Assembly (NCBI GenBank): GCA_020201485.1
Contig: JAIVGT010000017.1
Span: 1-14,133, forward strand
DNA: 14,133 bases
Origin: Halobacteriales archaeon
Lineage (GTDB): Archaea; Thermoplasmatota; SW-10-69-26; JACQPN01; JAIVGT01
Direction of reading: 5' to 3'
Of this stretch, positions 6,180-12,067 are shown in pieces (position 1 is the first letter of the stretch; the number at the start of each line of letters is the position of its first letter). The notes under the pieces were generated by a model. That model did not search any database. It saw only the letters and a program-made list of their open reading frames with translations, and was not told the DNA's origin. A program made the position numbers and the translations under genes.

Positions 6180-7652
6180 TCAGATCAGCTCCTTGGCGCG
6201 GTCCGCGACGGTTTCCGCCGACCGGGCCGGCTGCACGGGCACGATGGTCTCCGGCACGGCGCGCTCGCCCGCCTCGATGGGCACGATGAAGCTCACCGTC
6301 GCCCCCTGGTTCACGCCGCCGCTCTCCGCCCAGATGCGCCCGGCGTGCAGCTCCACCAGGCCCTTGCTGATGTACAGGCCCAGGCCGGTGCCCGGCTTCG
6401 TGCGCTGCATCGGGTCGTGCACCTGGCTGAAGGGCTGGAACAGCTTGGGCATGTCCGCGGCGCGCAGGCCGATGCCCGTGTCGCGCACGCGCACGAGCGC
6501 CCCGCCCCGCACGCGCGCCGTCTCGACGATGACCTGGCCGCCGCGCGGGGTGAACTTGATGGCGTTGCTCAGGAGGTTGAACATGACCTGCGTCAGGCGC
6601 TTCGCGTCGCCCTCCAGGCGCAGGTCGGGGTTGAGGTGCGTCTGGAGCGCCACGCCCGCCTGCCGGGCCGGCTCCTGGAAGCTCTCCGCCGCCTCGAGCA
6701 CGATGCGGTTCAGGTCCATGGGCCGGCGGTCGATGCCCAAGCGCCCGGCTTGCAGGCGCGCGACCTCGAGCACGTCCTGCACGAGCTGCGTGAGGCGCTG
6801 GATGTTGCGGTCGAGGATGTCCAGGCTCTTCTGCTGCTGCGGCGTGAGCTCGCCCGTGCCTTGGCGGAGCAGGTCCACCTGGAGCTTGATGGGGGTGAGG
6901 GGCGTGTTCAGCTCGTGGGCCGCCATGTTGATGAACTGCGTCTTGAAGCGGTCGATCTCCTTCAGCCGCTCCAGCTCCTTGAGCGCCTCCATGGAGGCGA
7001 CGCGCTGCTCCTCCGCGCGCCGCCGCTCCGTGAGGTCGCGCGTGACCTTCGTGAAGCCGCGCAGGTCGCCCTTCGCGTCCCGGAGGGCGGTGACGACCGT
7101 GTTCGCCCAGAACTGGGTTCCGTCCTTGCGCACGCGCCAGCTCTCGTCCTCGATGCGCCCGGCCTCGCGCACGTCGCGCAGCTCGCGCTCCGGCTTCCGC
7201 GCATGCACGTCCTCGGGGAGGAAGAACCTGGAGAAGTGCTCGCCCAAGACCTCCTCGCGCGCGTAGCCGAAGATGCGCCGCGCGCCCGCGTTCCAGCTCG
7301 TGACCTTGCCTTCGGGGTCGATGGTGAAGATGGCGTAGTCCTGCACGTTCTCCACCATGCTGCGGATGCGCTCCTCCGCCTCCGTCACGAGGTCCAGCCG
7401 GTGCTGGTTCGCCAGGAGCTCCTTGCGCATGACGCTGATGACGAACGCCAGCGCGAGGATGGTGGCGACGAAGCCGCGGGAGGTGTAGATGACCTGCATC
7501 GCCCACCCCGGCAGGTTCTCCTGGATCCAGGCCAGGGCGAGCTGCGTCGGGATGTAGATGAGCGCCAGGATGAAGGCCGAGCCCGCGAGGAGCCGCGCCC
7601 AGGGGAACTGGGGGCGGGGCGGCGCATCCGGTGGGCTGGGCGCGTCCGGCAT
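6180..7652 (-). CDS. Membrane PAS-domain sensor histidine kinase
   Basis: A 490-residue kinase from ATG 7652. Two membrane helices (about 18-42 and 52-76) enclose only a short outside loop, so sensing is probably in the membrane or cytoplasm. A PAS domain with its PAC end covers about 92-210 (SMVENVQDYAIF, FGYAREEVLGE, ESWRVRKDGTQFW, GFTKVTRDLTERR). The HisKA helix has the phospho-acceptor at H246 in AAHELNTPL. The ATPase domain shows the N box NLLSNAIKFT (359-368), G1 DTGIGL (391-396), F box LFQPF and G2 GTGLGL (421-426), so it should be active. No receiver domain is attached and no response regulator is adjacent. An upstream in-frame extension to 7835 is unconserved and overlaps the lyase gene, so it was rejected. 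The seven-helix gene follows in the same transcript. Confidence 0.93.
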   Translation of the reverse strand: MPDAPSPPDAPPRPQFPWARLLAGSAFILALIYIPTQLALAWIQENLPGWAMQVIYTSRGFVATILALAFVISVMRKELLANQHRLDLVTEAEERIRSMVENVQDYAIFTIDPEGKVTSWNAGARRIFGYAREEVLGEHFSRFFLPEDVHARKPERELRDVREAGRIEDESWRVRKDGTQFWANTVVTALRDAKGDLRGFTKVTRDLTERRRAEEQRVASMEALKELERLKEIDRFKTQFINMAAHELNTPLTPIKLQVDLLRQGTGELTPQQQKSLDILDRNIQRLTQLVQDVLEVARLQAGRLGIDRRPMDLNRIVLEAAESFQEPARQAGVALQTHLNPDLRLEGDAKRLTQVMFNLLSNAIKFTPRGGQVIVETARVRGGALVRVRDTGIGLRAADMPKLFQPFSQVHDPMQRTKPGTGLGLYISKGLVELHAGRIWAESGGVNQGATVSFIVPIEAGERAVPETIVPVQPARSAETVADRAKELI

Positions 7653-7716
7653 GCAGGCGGAACATCGGGGCCCGGGGCCATGATGGTTTGCCTTTGACGA
7701 CGTGAGGCAAGACGGG

Positions 7717-8559
7717 TCAAGGAGCGTCCGCGCGTGCCAGGACGCGCTGGGCCTGCAGCACGAGCGGCCGGTCGACCATCTTCCCATCCACGACCACGAG
7801 GCCGCCCGCCTCCGAGCCCGCCGCGCTGGCGGCATCGAGGATGCGCCGGGCCTGCGCCAGCTCGTCGGGGCTGGGGCGGTAGGCGCGGTGCACGGGCGCG
7901 ACCTGGTCCGGATGGATGAGCATCTTGCCGCGGTAGCCGAGCTGCGCGCCGAGGCGCGCGTCGCGCTCCAAGCCGTCGAGGTCCTTCAGGGCTGGCCAGA
8001 CCTGGTCGATGGCGTCGATGCCGGCCGCGGCCGCCGCGGCCACGACCCGGCTGCGCGCGTACAGGACCTCGAGGCCTTGCGCCGTGCGGAGCGCCCCGAC
8101 GCTCGCCGCATAGTCCTCGGCCCCGAAGGCGATGGCCTGCACGCGCTTGCTCGCCAGCGCCAGCTCCGGCGCGCGCAGCACGCCGCGCGCCGTCTCGACG
8201 AGCAACAGGAGCCCGGCCTCGCAGCCGCGCTTCTGCAGGGCCGCGGCCAGGCCGCGCACCTCGTCCGGGTCCTCGCACTTCGGCACGGCCACAAGCTCGG
8301 GCTGGAGGGGGGCGAGCGCGTCCACGTCCTCCTGCGCCCAGGCGCTCGGCCAGGCGTTGATGCGCACGCCGACCTCGGCCTGGCCGCGCGGAGCTGCGCC
8401 CAGCGCGTCCGCGAGGGCGGCGCGGGCTTGCGCCTTCTCCGCGGGGGGCACCGCATCCTCCAGGTCGGCGATGCACACGTCCGCCGGGCCGGGCAGGGCC
8501 TTGCGCCAGCGGTCGGGCCGGCTCGCCGGGGTGAAGAGCACGCTGCGCCGCAGCCTCAT
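7717..8559 (-). CDS. CitE-family CoA-ester lyase (HpcH/HpaI fold)
   Basis: A 280-residue TIM-barrel lyase of the citrate-lyase-beta/malyl-CoA-lyase group, which cleaves or forms beta-hydroxyacyl-CoA esters with Mg. Landmarks: SVLFTPASRPDRW (6-18), ADLEDAV (31-37), RINAW with R67, VPKCEDPDEV (92-101), VETARGV with metal ligand E122, FGAEDY with metal ligand D149, and KMLIHPDQV (212-220). The length fits the stand-alone CitE-like enzymes, such as mycobacterial Rv2498c (citramalyl-CoA and HMG-CoA lyase), better than the longer malyl-CoA lyases. The start ATG overlaps the stop of the MaoC gene as ATGA, so the hydratase and lyase are translated together and probably act in sequence: hydration of an unsaturated C5 or C6 CoA ester, then cleavage to acetyl-CoA plus a keto acid or acetoacetate. 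The exact substrate is inference. Confidence 0.92.
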   Translation of the reverse strand: MRLRRSVLFTPASRPDRWRKALPGPADVCIADLEDAVPPAEKAQARAALADALGAAPRGQAEVGVRINAWPSAWAQEDVDALAPLQPELVAVPKCEDPDEVRGLAAALQKRGCEAGLLLLVETARGVLRAPELALASKRVQAIAFGAEDYAASVGALRTAQGLEVLYARSRVVAAAAAAGIDAIDQVWPALKDLDGLERDARLGAQLGYRGKMLIHPDQVAPVHRAYRPSPDELAQARRILDAASAAGSEAGGLVVVDGKMVDRPLVLQAQRVLARADAP

Positions 8560-9017
8560 GCCTTGTCCTCCGGCTGCCGGACCTGGACCAGCACCTTGCG
8601 CACGAACTGGCACACGATCTCGTCGCGCTGGTTGCGCACGACGTGCTCCAGCTCCACGAGGCCGCGGTCCGGCTTGCTCGTGCGCCGCTTCGCCAGCACG
8701 TTCGTGCTCACGCGCAGCGTGTCGCCGTGGAAGACCGGCTTCGGGTGCTCGACCTTCTCGTAGGCCAGGTTGGCGACGAGCGTGCCCTCCGTCGCGTCGC
8801 GCACGCTGATGCCCACGGCGAGGGCCATGGTGAGCAGCCCGTTCACGATCGGCTGGCCGAAGGGCCCGGCCTTGGCCGCCTCGTGGTCCAGGTGCAGGGG
8901 CTGGGTGTTCAGGGTCAGGGAGCAGAACAGCACGTTGTCCGCCTCGGTGACCGTGCGGCGCAGGGCGTGCTCGATGCGCTGCCCCGGCTCGAAGTCCTCG
9001 TAGCAGCGGCCCGGCAT
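8556..9017 (-). CDS. MaoC-family acyl-CoA hydratase
   Basis: A 153-residue single hot-dog hydratase from ATG 9017. The N-terminus YEDFEPGQ and RTVTEADNVLFCSLTLNTQPLH are typical, followed by a glycine turn (FGQPIVNGLLT) and PVFHGDTL. The hydratase motif around H42 reads LNTQPLHLD, where classic R-specific enoyl-CoA hydratases have GDxNPxH, so the usual Asp is Asn37. The CitE-linked MaoC proteins of the mycobacterial leucine/itaconate operon (Rv2499c type, an itaconyl/methylglutaconyl-CoA hydratase) appear, from memory, to share this form. It overlaps the lyase start by ATGA. The start is set by a TATA-like box 29 bases upstream, predicting a leaderless mRNA. Mesaconyl-CoA hydratases of the double-hot-dog type are about twice as long, so an itaconyl- or methylglutaconyl-like role fits better, but the substrate is not proven. 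Confidence 0.9.
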   Translation of the reverse strand: MPGRCYEDFEPGQRIEHALRRTVTEADNVLFCSLTLNTQPLHLDHEAAKAGPFGQPIVNGLLTMALAVGISVRDATEGTLVANLAYEKVEHPKPVFHGDTLRVSTNVLAKRRTSKPDRGLVELEHVVRNQRDEIVCQFVRKVLVQVRQPEDKA

Positions 9018-9040
9018 CGGCGGGTCATGGCAGGGACGGG

Positions 9041-9052
9041 CAAAGGCTTTTG
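9041..9052. promoter_or_regulatory. Shared near-palindromic TATA box between MaoC and NYN genes
   Basis: CAAAGGCTTTTG is an almost perfect palindrome in the short gap between two divergent genes. Its centre is about 29 bases from the MaoC ATG (9017), ideal for a leaderless transcript. It is about 40 bases from the NYN ATG (9087), leaving a leader that contains a GAGG ribosome site. Both strands therefore carry a usable TATA-like box in the same bases. Confidence 0.5.
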
Positions 9053-9086
9053 GGGAGGCTCCACGTCGCCCCGGGCGAGGATCGCA

Positions 9087-9662
9087 ATGTCCGAGGCAAT
9101 GCCCGACCGCGTCGCGCTCTTTGTCGACAGCGCCAACATGCACCACGCCTGCAAGCGCGCCGGCTTCTTCATCGACTGGCGCAAGGCGCGCGAGCACTTC
9201 ACGAAGGACCGGAGCTTCGCCAGCGCGTTCTTCTACTACGCCGTGCCGCCGCAGGTCGAGCCGGACCGGCAGCGCTTCCTCGACTTCCTCAGCTACAACG
9301 GCTACGTCGTGCGCACGAAGACGCTCAAGACGGTCTACGACAGCCAGACCGGCGACAGCATCCAGAAGGCGAACCTGAGCATCGAGATCGCCTTGGACAT
9401 GGTGAACACGAGCGACAACTGGGACGTGGCCTACCTGTTCAGCGGGGACGGCGACTTCGAGCGCGCCGTCGAGCTGCTGCGCTCCCGGGGCAAGCGCGTG
9501 TTCGTCGTCACCTCGCAGGGCATGCTGGCCCGCGAGCTGGCCTACGTCGCGGACAAGCCCGTGGTCTGGCTGGACGAGGTGGAGCGCCACATCGGCCGCA
9601 CCGACCGCCGGCCGGAGCCGGTGCAGCACGTCGCTGCTGAAGAGCGGCTGGAGCCGGCATAG
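9087..9662 (+). CDS. NYN-domain (LabA/DUF88-like) putative RNase
   Basis: A 191-residue PIN-like protein. The NYN fold shows its acidic metal site: D14 and N17 in LFVDSANMHH, D104 in IEIALDMV, and D121 and D123 in FSGDGDF, followed by LLRSRGKRVFVV. Known members are metal-dependent RNases or RNA-binding proteins, and bacterial LabA-like forms affect gene expression, so an RNA-processing role is likely but the target is unknown. The N-terminal ATG at 9087 has GAGG seven bases before it; ATG 9099 is a close alternative. An in-frame ATG at 9027 lies upstream of the shared TATA box and would not be on a leaderless mRNA. The tail after about 170 is polar and probably disordered. Confidence 0.88.
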   Translation: MSEAMPDRVALFVDSANMHHACKRAGFFIDWRKAREHFTKDRSFASAFFYYAVPPQVEPDRQRFLDFLSYNGYVVRTKTLKTVYDSQTGDSIQKANLSIEIALDMVNTSDNWDVAYLFSGDGDFERAVELLRSRGKRVFVVTSQGMLARELAYVADKPVVWLDEVERHIGRTDRRPEPVQHVAAEERLEPA

Positions 9663-9708
9663 ACCCGGGTGCGGTTTGTGAGACGGTCTTGAGATTGCGA
9701 CGCCAAGT

Positions 9709-9717
9709 CTTATCTAA
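9709..9717 (+). promoter_or_regulatory. TATA-like box for the poly-G secreted-protein gene
   Basis: CTTATCTAA stands out from its surroundings, with its centre about 25 bases ahead of the ATG at 9738, the leaderless spacing. It supports 9738, not the internal GTG at 9829, as the true start of the secreted protein gene. Confidence 0.55.
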
Positions 9718-9737
9718 TTCGCCAGGCGTGCCTCGCC

Positions 9738-10515
9738 ATGCGCGGCCTCCACCTCGGAATCGGTTTTCTCTTGGCAACGCTCGCAAGCGCCGCCACGACC
9801 GGGGGGGGGTAGTCTCCCGTCGCAATCGGTGTTGAACGCTGATACCCTCCAAGTTGGCCAGTTCATCCCGGTTGGTCAGTCCGTGAATGGAGTGTGCCGG
9901 GCCGACGTCGAAGTCAACACCGTCACGTCCCTTATGGGCACGCCTCGTTGGCTCGACATCGCCCTTGGTCCGATGTGCGGGGTCACAGTCGCCTACGTCG
10001 GGACCGTTCCTCCCTTCCTTCTGGCCTCAACAGCACGGCCAGGACAGGAGACGCCCCAGGCTCCGTCCCCAGAGAGCGTCCCAGGCGTTGATTCCGTCTG
10101 CAAGACCGCGGAACAAGACGTTTTCATGTATGGCTATGGTGGCGAAGGAGACCAACTCACCCACAAGCATGGCACGCTCAGTTTCTGCTACAACGGGACG
10201 AATGCCTGGGGGACCGGCCAGAGCGGCACGTGTCAAGGCTCGGGCCATGGCTATTACAACTGGGTCTACGATTCATGCGTACTCGACCAGTACGTTCCGG
10301 GACCGCAACAGACCATTTGGCGGAAGGGACACGGGGCCTATCATTGCGACCCGATTCACGCGTTCCCATGCGACGTCTCGGCGAACGACGGTTACTACCC
10401 TTCGCTTTATGATACCGAGAGCGGGTACAACGAAGGGACGGGAATCTGTAGCTTCACGTACTCTGGGGAGATCGTCAGCGGAGTCGACAACCACATCGTC
10501 CAGGGATGCCCTTGA
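9738..10515 (+). CDS. Ten-cysteine secreted protein, frame broken by a G9 tract
   Basis: From ATG 9738 a signal peptide is read (MRGLHLGIGFLLATLASAA, then TTGGG) and stops at TAG 9810-9812, directly after nine G. The long frame that follows, open through 9829 (GTG) to TGA 10515, is in the next phase and has no signal peptide of its own. With eight G the two join as TTGGG-SLPSQSV and give a 258-residue precursor. The mature part has ten cysteines, many aromatics (GHGYYNWVYDSC, HGTLSFCYNGT) and Gly, consistent with a disulfide-rich extracellular beta-sandwich. I recognise no family. The gene is GC-poor for this window (35 of 60 bases at 9841-9900, against 43 of 60 at 12121-12180), suggesting recent acquisition. 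The membrane-protein gene overlaps its end by ten bases. As sequenced, only the unsecreted part from GTG 9829 could be made. Confidence 0.75.
9801..9809 (+). repeat. Homopolymer G9 tract at the frame break
   Basis: Nine consecutive G immediately after ACGACC and before TAG, the longest single-base run I noticed in the window. It sits exactly between the signal-peptide coding part and the mature-protein frame. A change by one base (to G8) would put them in register. Such tracts vary in length by slipped-strand pairing, and are also prone to sequencing error. Confidence 0.9.
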
Positions 10516-10901
10516 GCGGGCTCTGGCAGATTGCGCGTGTGCTCGCCCTAGTCTTCAGCGCCAGCGTGATGGTGCTGTCGGCATTCTTTTCCTTCGTTGG
10601 TGTGCCCAGCCAAGAAACCGCGGAAGGCGCAAGCGAGGCAACGCTCGCGTTCACGCCTGCGCCGATAGCGACCGCACCCCTCCTCCTCGCAGCAGCCTTG
10701 TGCGCAACGATTGCCATGCAGATTTCGATCTCGGTTCTGCCTTTGCTCCTTCTCACAAGTCTCCTGGTATTTGAAGGCTTCACCATTTTTGGAATCGGCT
10801 CCGATCTCCTGTTGCTCACTCTTCCCCTCCTCGTCCTTGTTCCGTTCTCGGCACGCCGCAAGCGCCGGTTCGTCAGCCGGTCGCCACCCGATGCCGCGTA
10901 G
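10506..10901 (+). CDS. Small membrane protein, unknown
   Basis: A 131-residue protein with three or four hydrophobic stretches: about 9-32, 48-71 and a long one from 73 to 113 that could cross twice. A basic C-terminus (SARRKRRFVSR) probably faces the cytoplasm. Between the first two segments is a short polar loop (PSQETAEGASEA). There are no enzymatic or transport motifs, and I do not recognise it. It starts inside the last codons of the ten-cysteine secreted gene (10-base overlap) and shares that gene's lower GC (34 of 60 bases at 10561-10620), so the two probably arrived together. A role in anchoring or exporting the secreted partner is conceivable but unsupported by any motif. Confidence 0.65.
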   Translation: MPLSGLWQIARVLALVFSASVMVLSAFFSFVGVPSQETAEGASEATLAFTPAPIATAPLLLAAALCATIAMQISISVLPLLLLTSLLVFEGFTIFGIGSDLLLLTLPLLVLVPFSARRKRRFVSRSPPDAA

Positions 10902-10970
10902 CCCGAGCATGCATCGCATCTGCTGGGATTGTCCCCCAAACAACATTCGCCGGCGCGATGGCCAATCCCC

Positions 10971-11186
10971 ATGGGCACGGAACCCGAGAACATCGAGAAC
11001 GCGCTGCGCGGGCGCAAGACCTTGCCCGAGACCGAGCCGAACAAGGGCAGCGGGCCGGGCGAGCCGGAGCCGGGGGCGAAGGACGCCAAGCACGGCAAGC
11101 ACGGCGAGCTCCTGAGCGAGGACGAGGACCATCGGTTCAACGTGCGCGGCGGGCGCTTCAACGCCGCAAGCACGAAGGAGCGGTAG
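10971..11186 (+). CDS. Small charged, probably disordered protein (71 aa)
   Basis: A 71-residue frame from ATG 10971, hydrophilic throughout: PENIENALRGRK at the start, a Pro/Gly/Glu stretch in the middle (GPGEPEPGAKD), a Lys/His/Gly piece (KHGKHGE) and an acidic-then-basic end (SEDEDH, RGGRFN). There is no hydrophobic core, cysteine, signal peptide or membrane segment, so it is likely flexible and may bind nucleic acid or a partner. GC content is back to the level of the main genome. A weak AT-rich CAAACAAC about 30 bases before the ATG could be a leaderless promoter. A start at 10929 in the same frame and an overlapping frame from ATG 10958 exist, but this one reads most like protein. Function unknown. 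Confidence 0.6.
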   Translation: MGTEPENIENALRGRKTLPETEPNKGSGPGEPEPGAKDAKHGKHGELLSEDEDHRFNVRGGRFNAASTKER

Positions 11187-11280
11187 GACGCGTCCCGGCG
11201 CGGGACCAAGGCCCGTTCACCCCCTGCGGTGACGCCGCGAAGGCCAAGCGCGGTCCCCGAGGTGGTCTTGTTTGGAGGCA

Positions 11281-11297
11281 GCCGGCACCAGGCCGGC
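11281..11297 (+). other. Hairpin just ahead of a ribosome binding site
   Basis: GCCGGC is repeated after a five-base gap. Because the hexamer is self-complementary the two copies can pair as a stem. It ends four bases before the GGAGG used by the gene at 11313. It might affect translation or be chance in GC-rich DNA. Confidence 0.25.
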
Positions 11298-11312
11298 GCT
11301 CGGAGGCATCGC

Positions 11313-12032
11313 ATGCACAAGGGTCCCCTCGTCCTGACCGCGCTCCTGCTCGGGCTCACGCTCGCGGGGAGCGCGGCGGCGCAGACGCTCGACCAGTACG
11401 CGCTCCACGCCGCGCAGGGGGCGGCGGGCCAGGCGCAGGGCCAGCTCCGGCCGGACGACGTCGCCGGCTCCGTCGGCAGCGGCACGACCCTGTCCATCGA
11501 CATCGTCCGCGACTCCCCCGGCTTCACCGAGGCGGCCCTGTCCTACGGGCAGGAGCGCGCGCAGCCCTACGAGGACCAGCTCCTCGCCCAGCTCGACGCC
11601 GGCACGAGCGTCGCGCGCGGCGCCTTCGAGCAGGCGAACGCCGCGACCTGTCCGGCGTGCCACGTCGGCACCCTGCAGGGGCTGCTCGCGCCGTCGGAGA
11701 CCGCCACGCTCGACCTCGCGGCGCAGGCGGATGCGCCGGCCACCGTCGCCCTCGCGCACGGATTCGCCGCCCTCGAAGGGGCCAAGCAGGGCGCGACCCC
11801 CGACGCCGCCTGGGCGTGCCCGGCGACCCAGGAAAGCTGGGGCGCGATGTTCCACGACGCGCTCCCCCGCGACGGCGCGACGCTCGCCGCGGCCGGCGCG
11901 GACTACCTGGCCCGCGAGGTCCCGGCCCCGCCCCCGCCCGCCGACGGGCTGGGCGGCGTGGCGAGCGGAGCGCGCGCGCTCCTGCGCGACGTGCCCGGCA
12001 TGGCCGAGCCGGACTTCCCGACGACCTGCTGA
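11313..12032 (+). CDS. Secreted protein with one CxxCH (possible heme c) motif
   Basis: A 239-residue protein with an ideal ribosome site (GGAGG, six bases before the ATG) and a clear signal peptide: MHKGPLVL, a leucine-rich core, then SAAAQ, with likely cleavage near residue 23. The mature chain is Ala-rich and mostly helical. It contains one CPACH motif (C113, C116, H117), the form that binds covalent heme c, plus cysteines at 169 and 239. In a helical secreted protein this makes a mono-heme cytochrome plausible. However, no c-type maturation gene is in view and the distal ligand cannot be assigned, so a metal site or disulfide is an alternative. A Pro-rich stretch (VPAPPPPADG, 203-212) separates a short C-terminal part. 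The MFS gene begins 35 bases later. I do not recognise a family. Confidence 0.8.
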   Translation: MHKGPLVLTALLLGLTLAGSAAAQTLDQYALHAAQGAAGQAQGQLRPDDVAGSVGSGTTLSIDIVRDSPGFTEAALSYGQERAQPYEDQLLAQLDAGTSVARGAFEQANAATCPACHVGTLQGLLAPSETATLDLAAQADAPATVALAHGFAALEGAKQGATPDAAWACPATQESWGAMFHDALPRDGATLAAAGADYLAREVPAPPPPADGLGGVASGARALLRDVPGMAEPDFPTTC

Positions 12033-12067
12033 GCGAGGTTCATGGGCCGGGCAGGGGTTCCCGCCCC

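Noticed and set aside
5955..7697. Long plus-strand frame opposite the histidine kinase
   Set aside because: The kinase motifs are unmistakable on the other strand; this frame has repetitive Leu/Arg/Ala/Asp content without any fold signature.
10958..12067. Open frame running into the MFS transporter from far upstream
   Set aside because: The upstream part is Arg/Gly/Pro-rich and overlaps the supported 71-residue and CxxCH genes in other frames; the transporter proper begins at about 12068.
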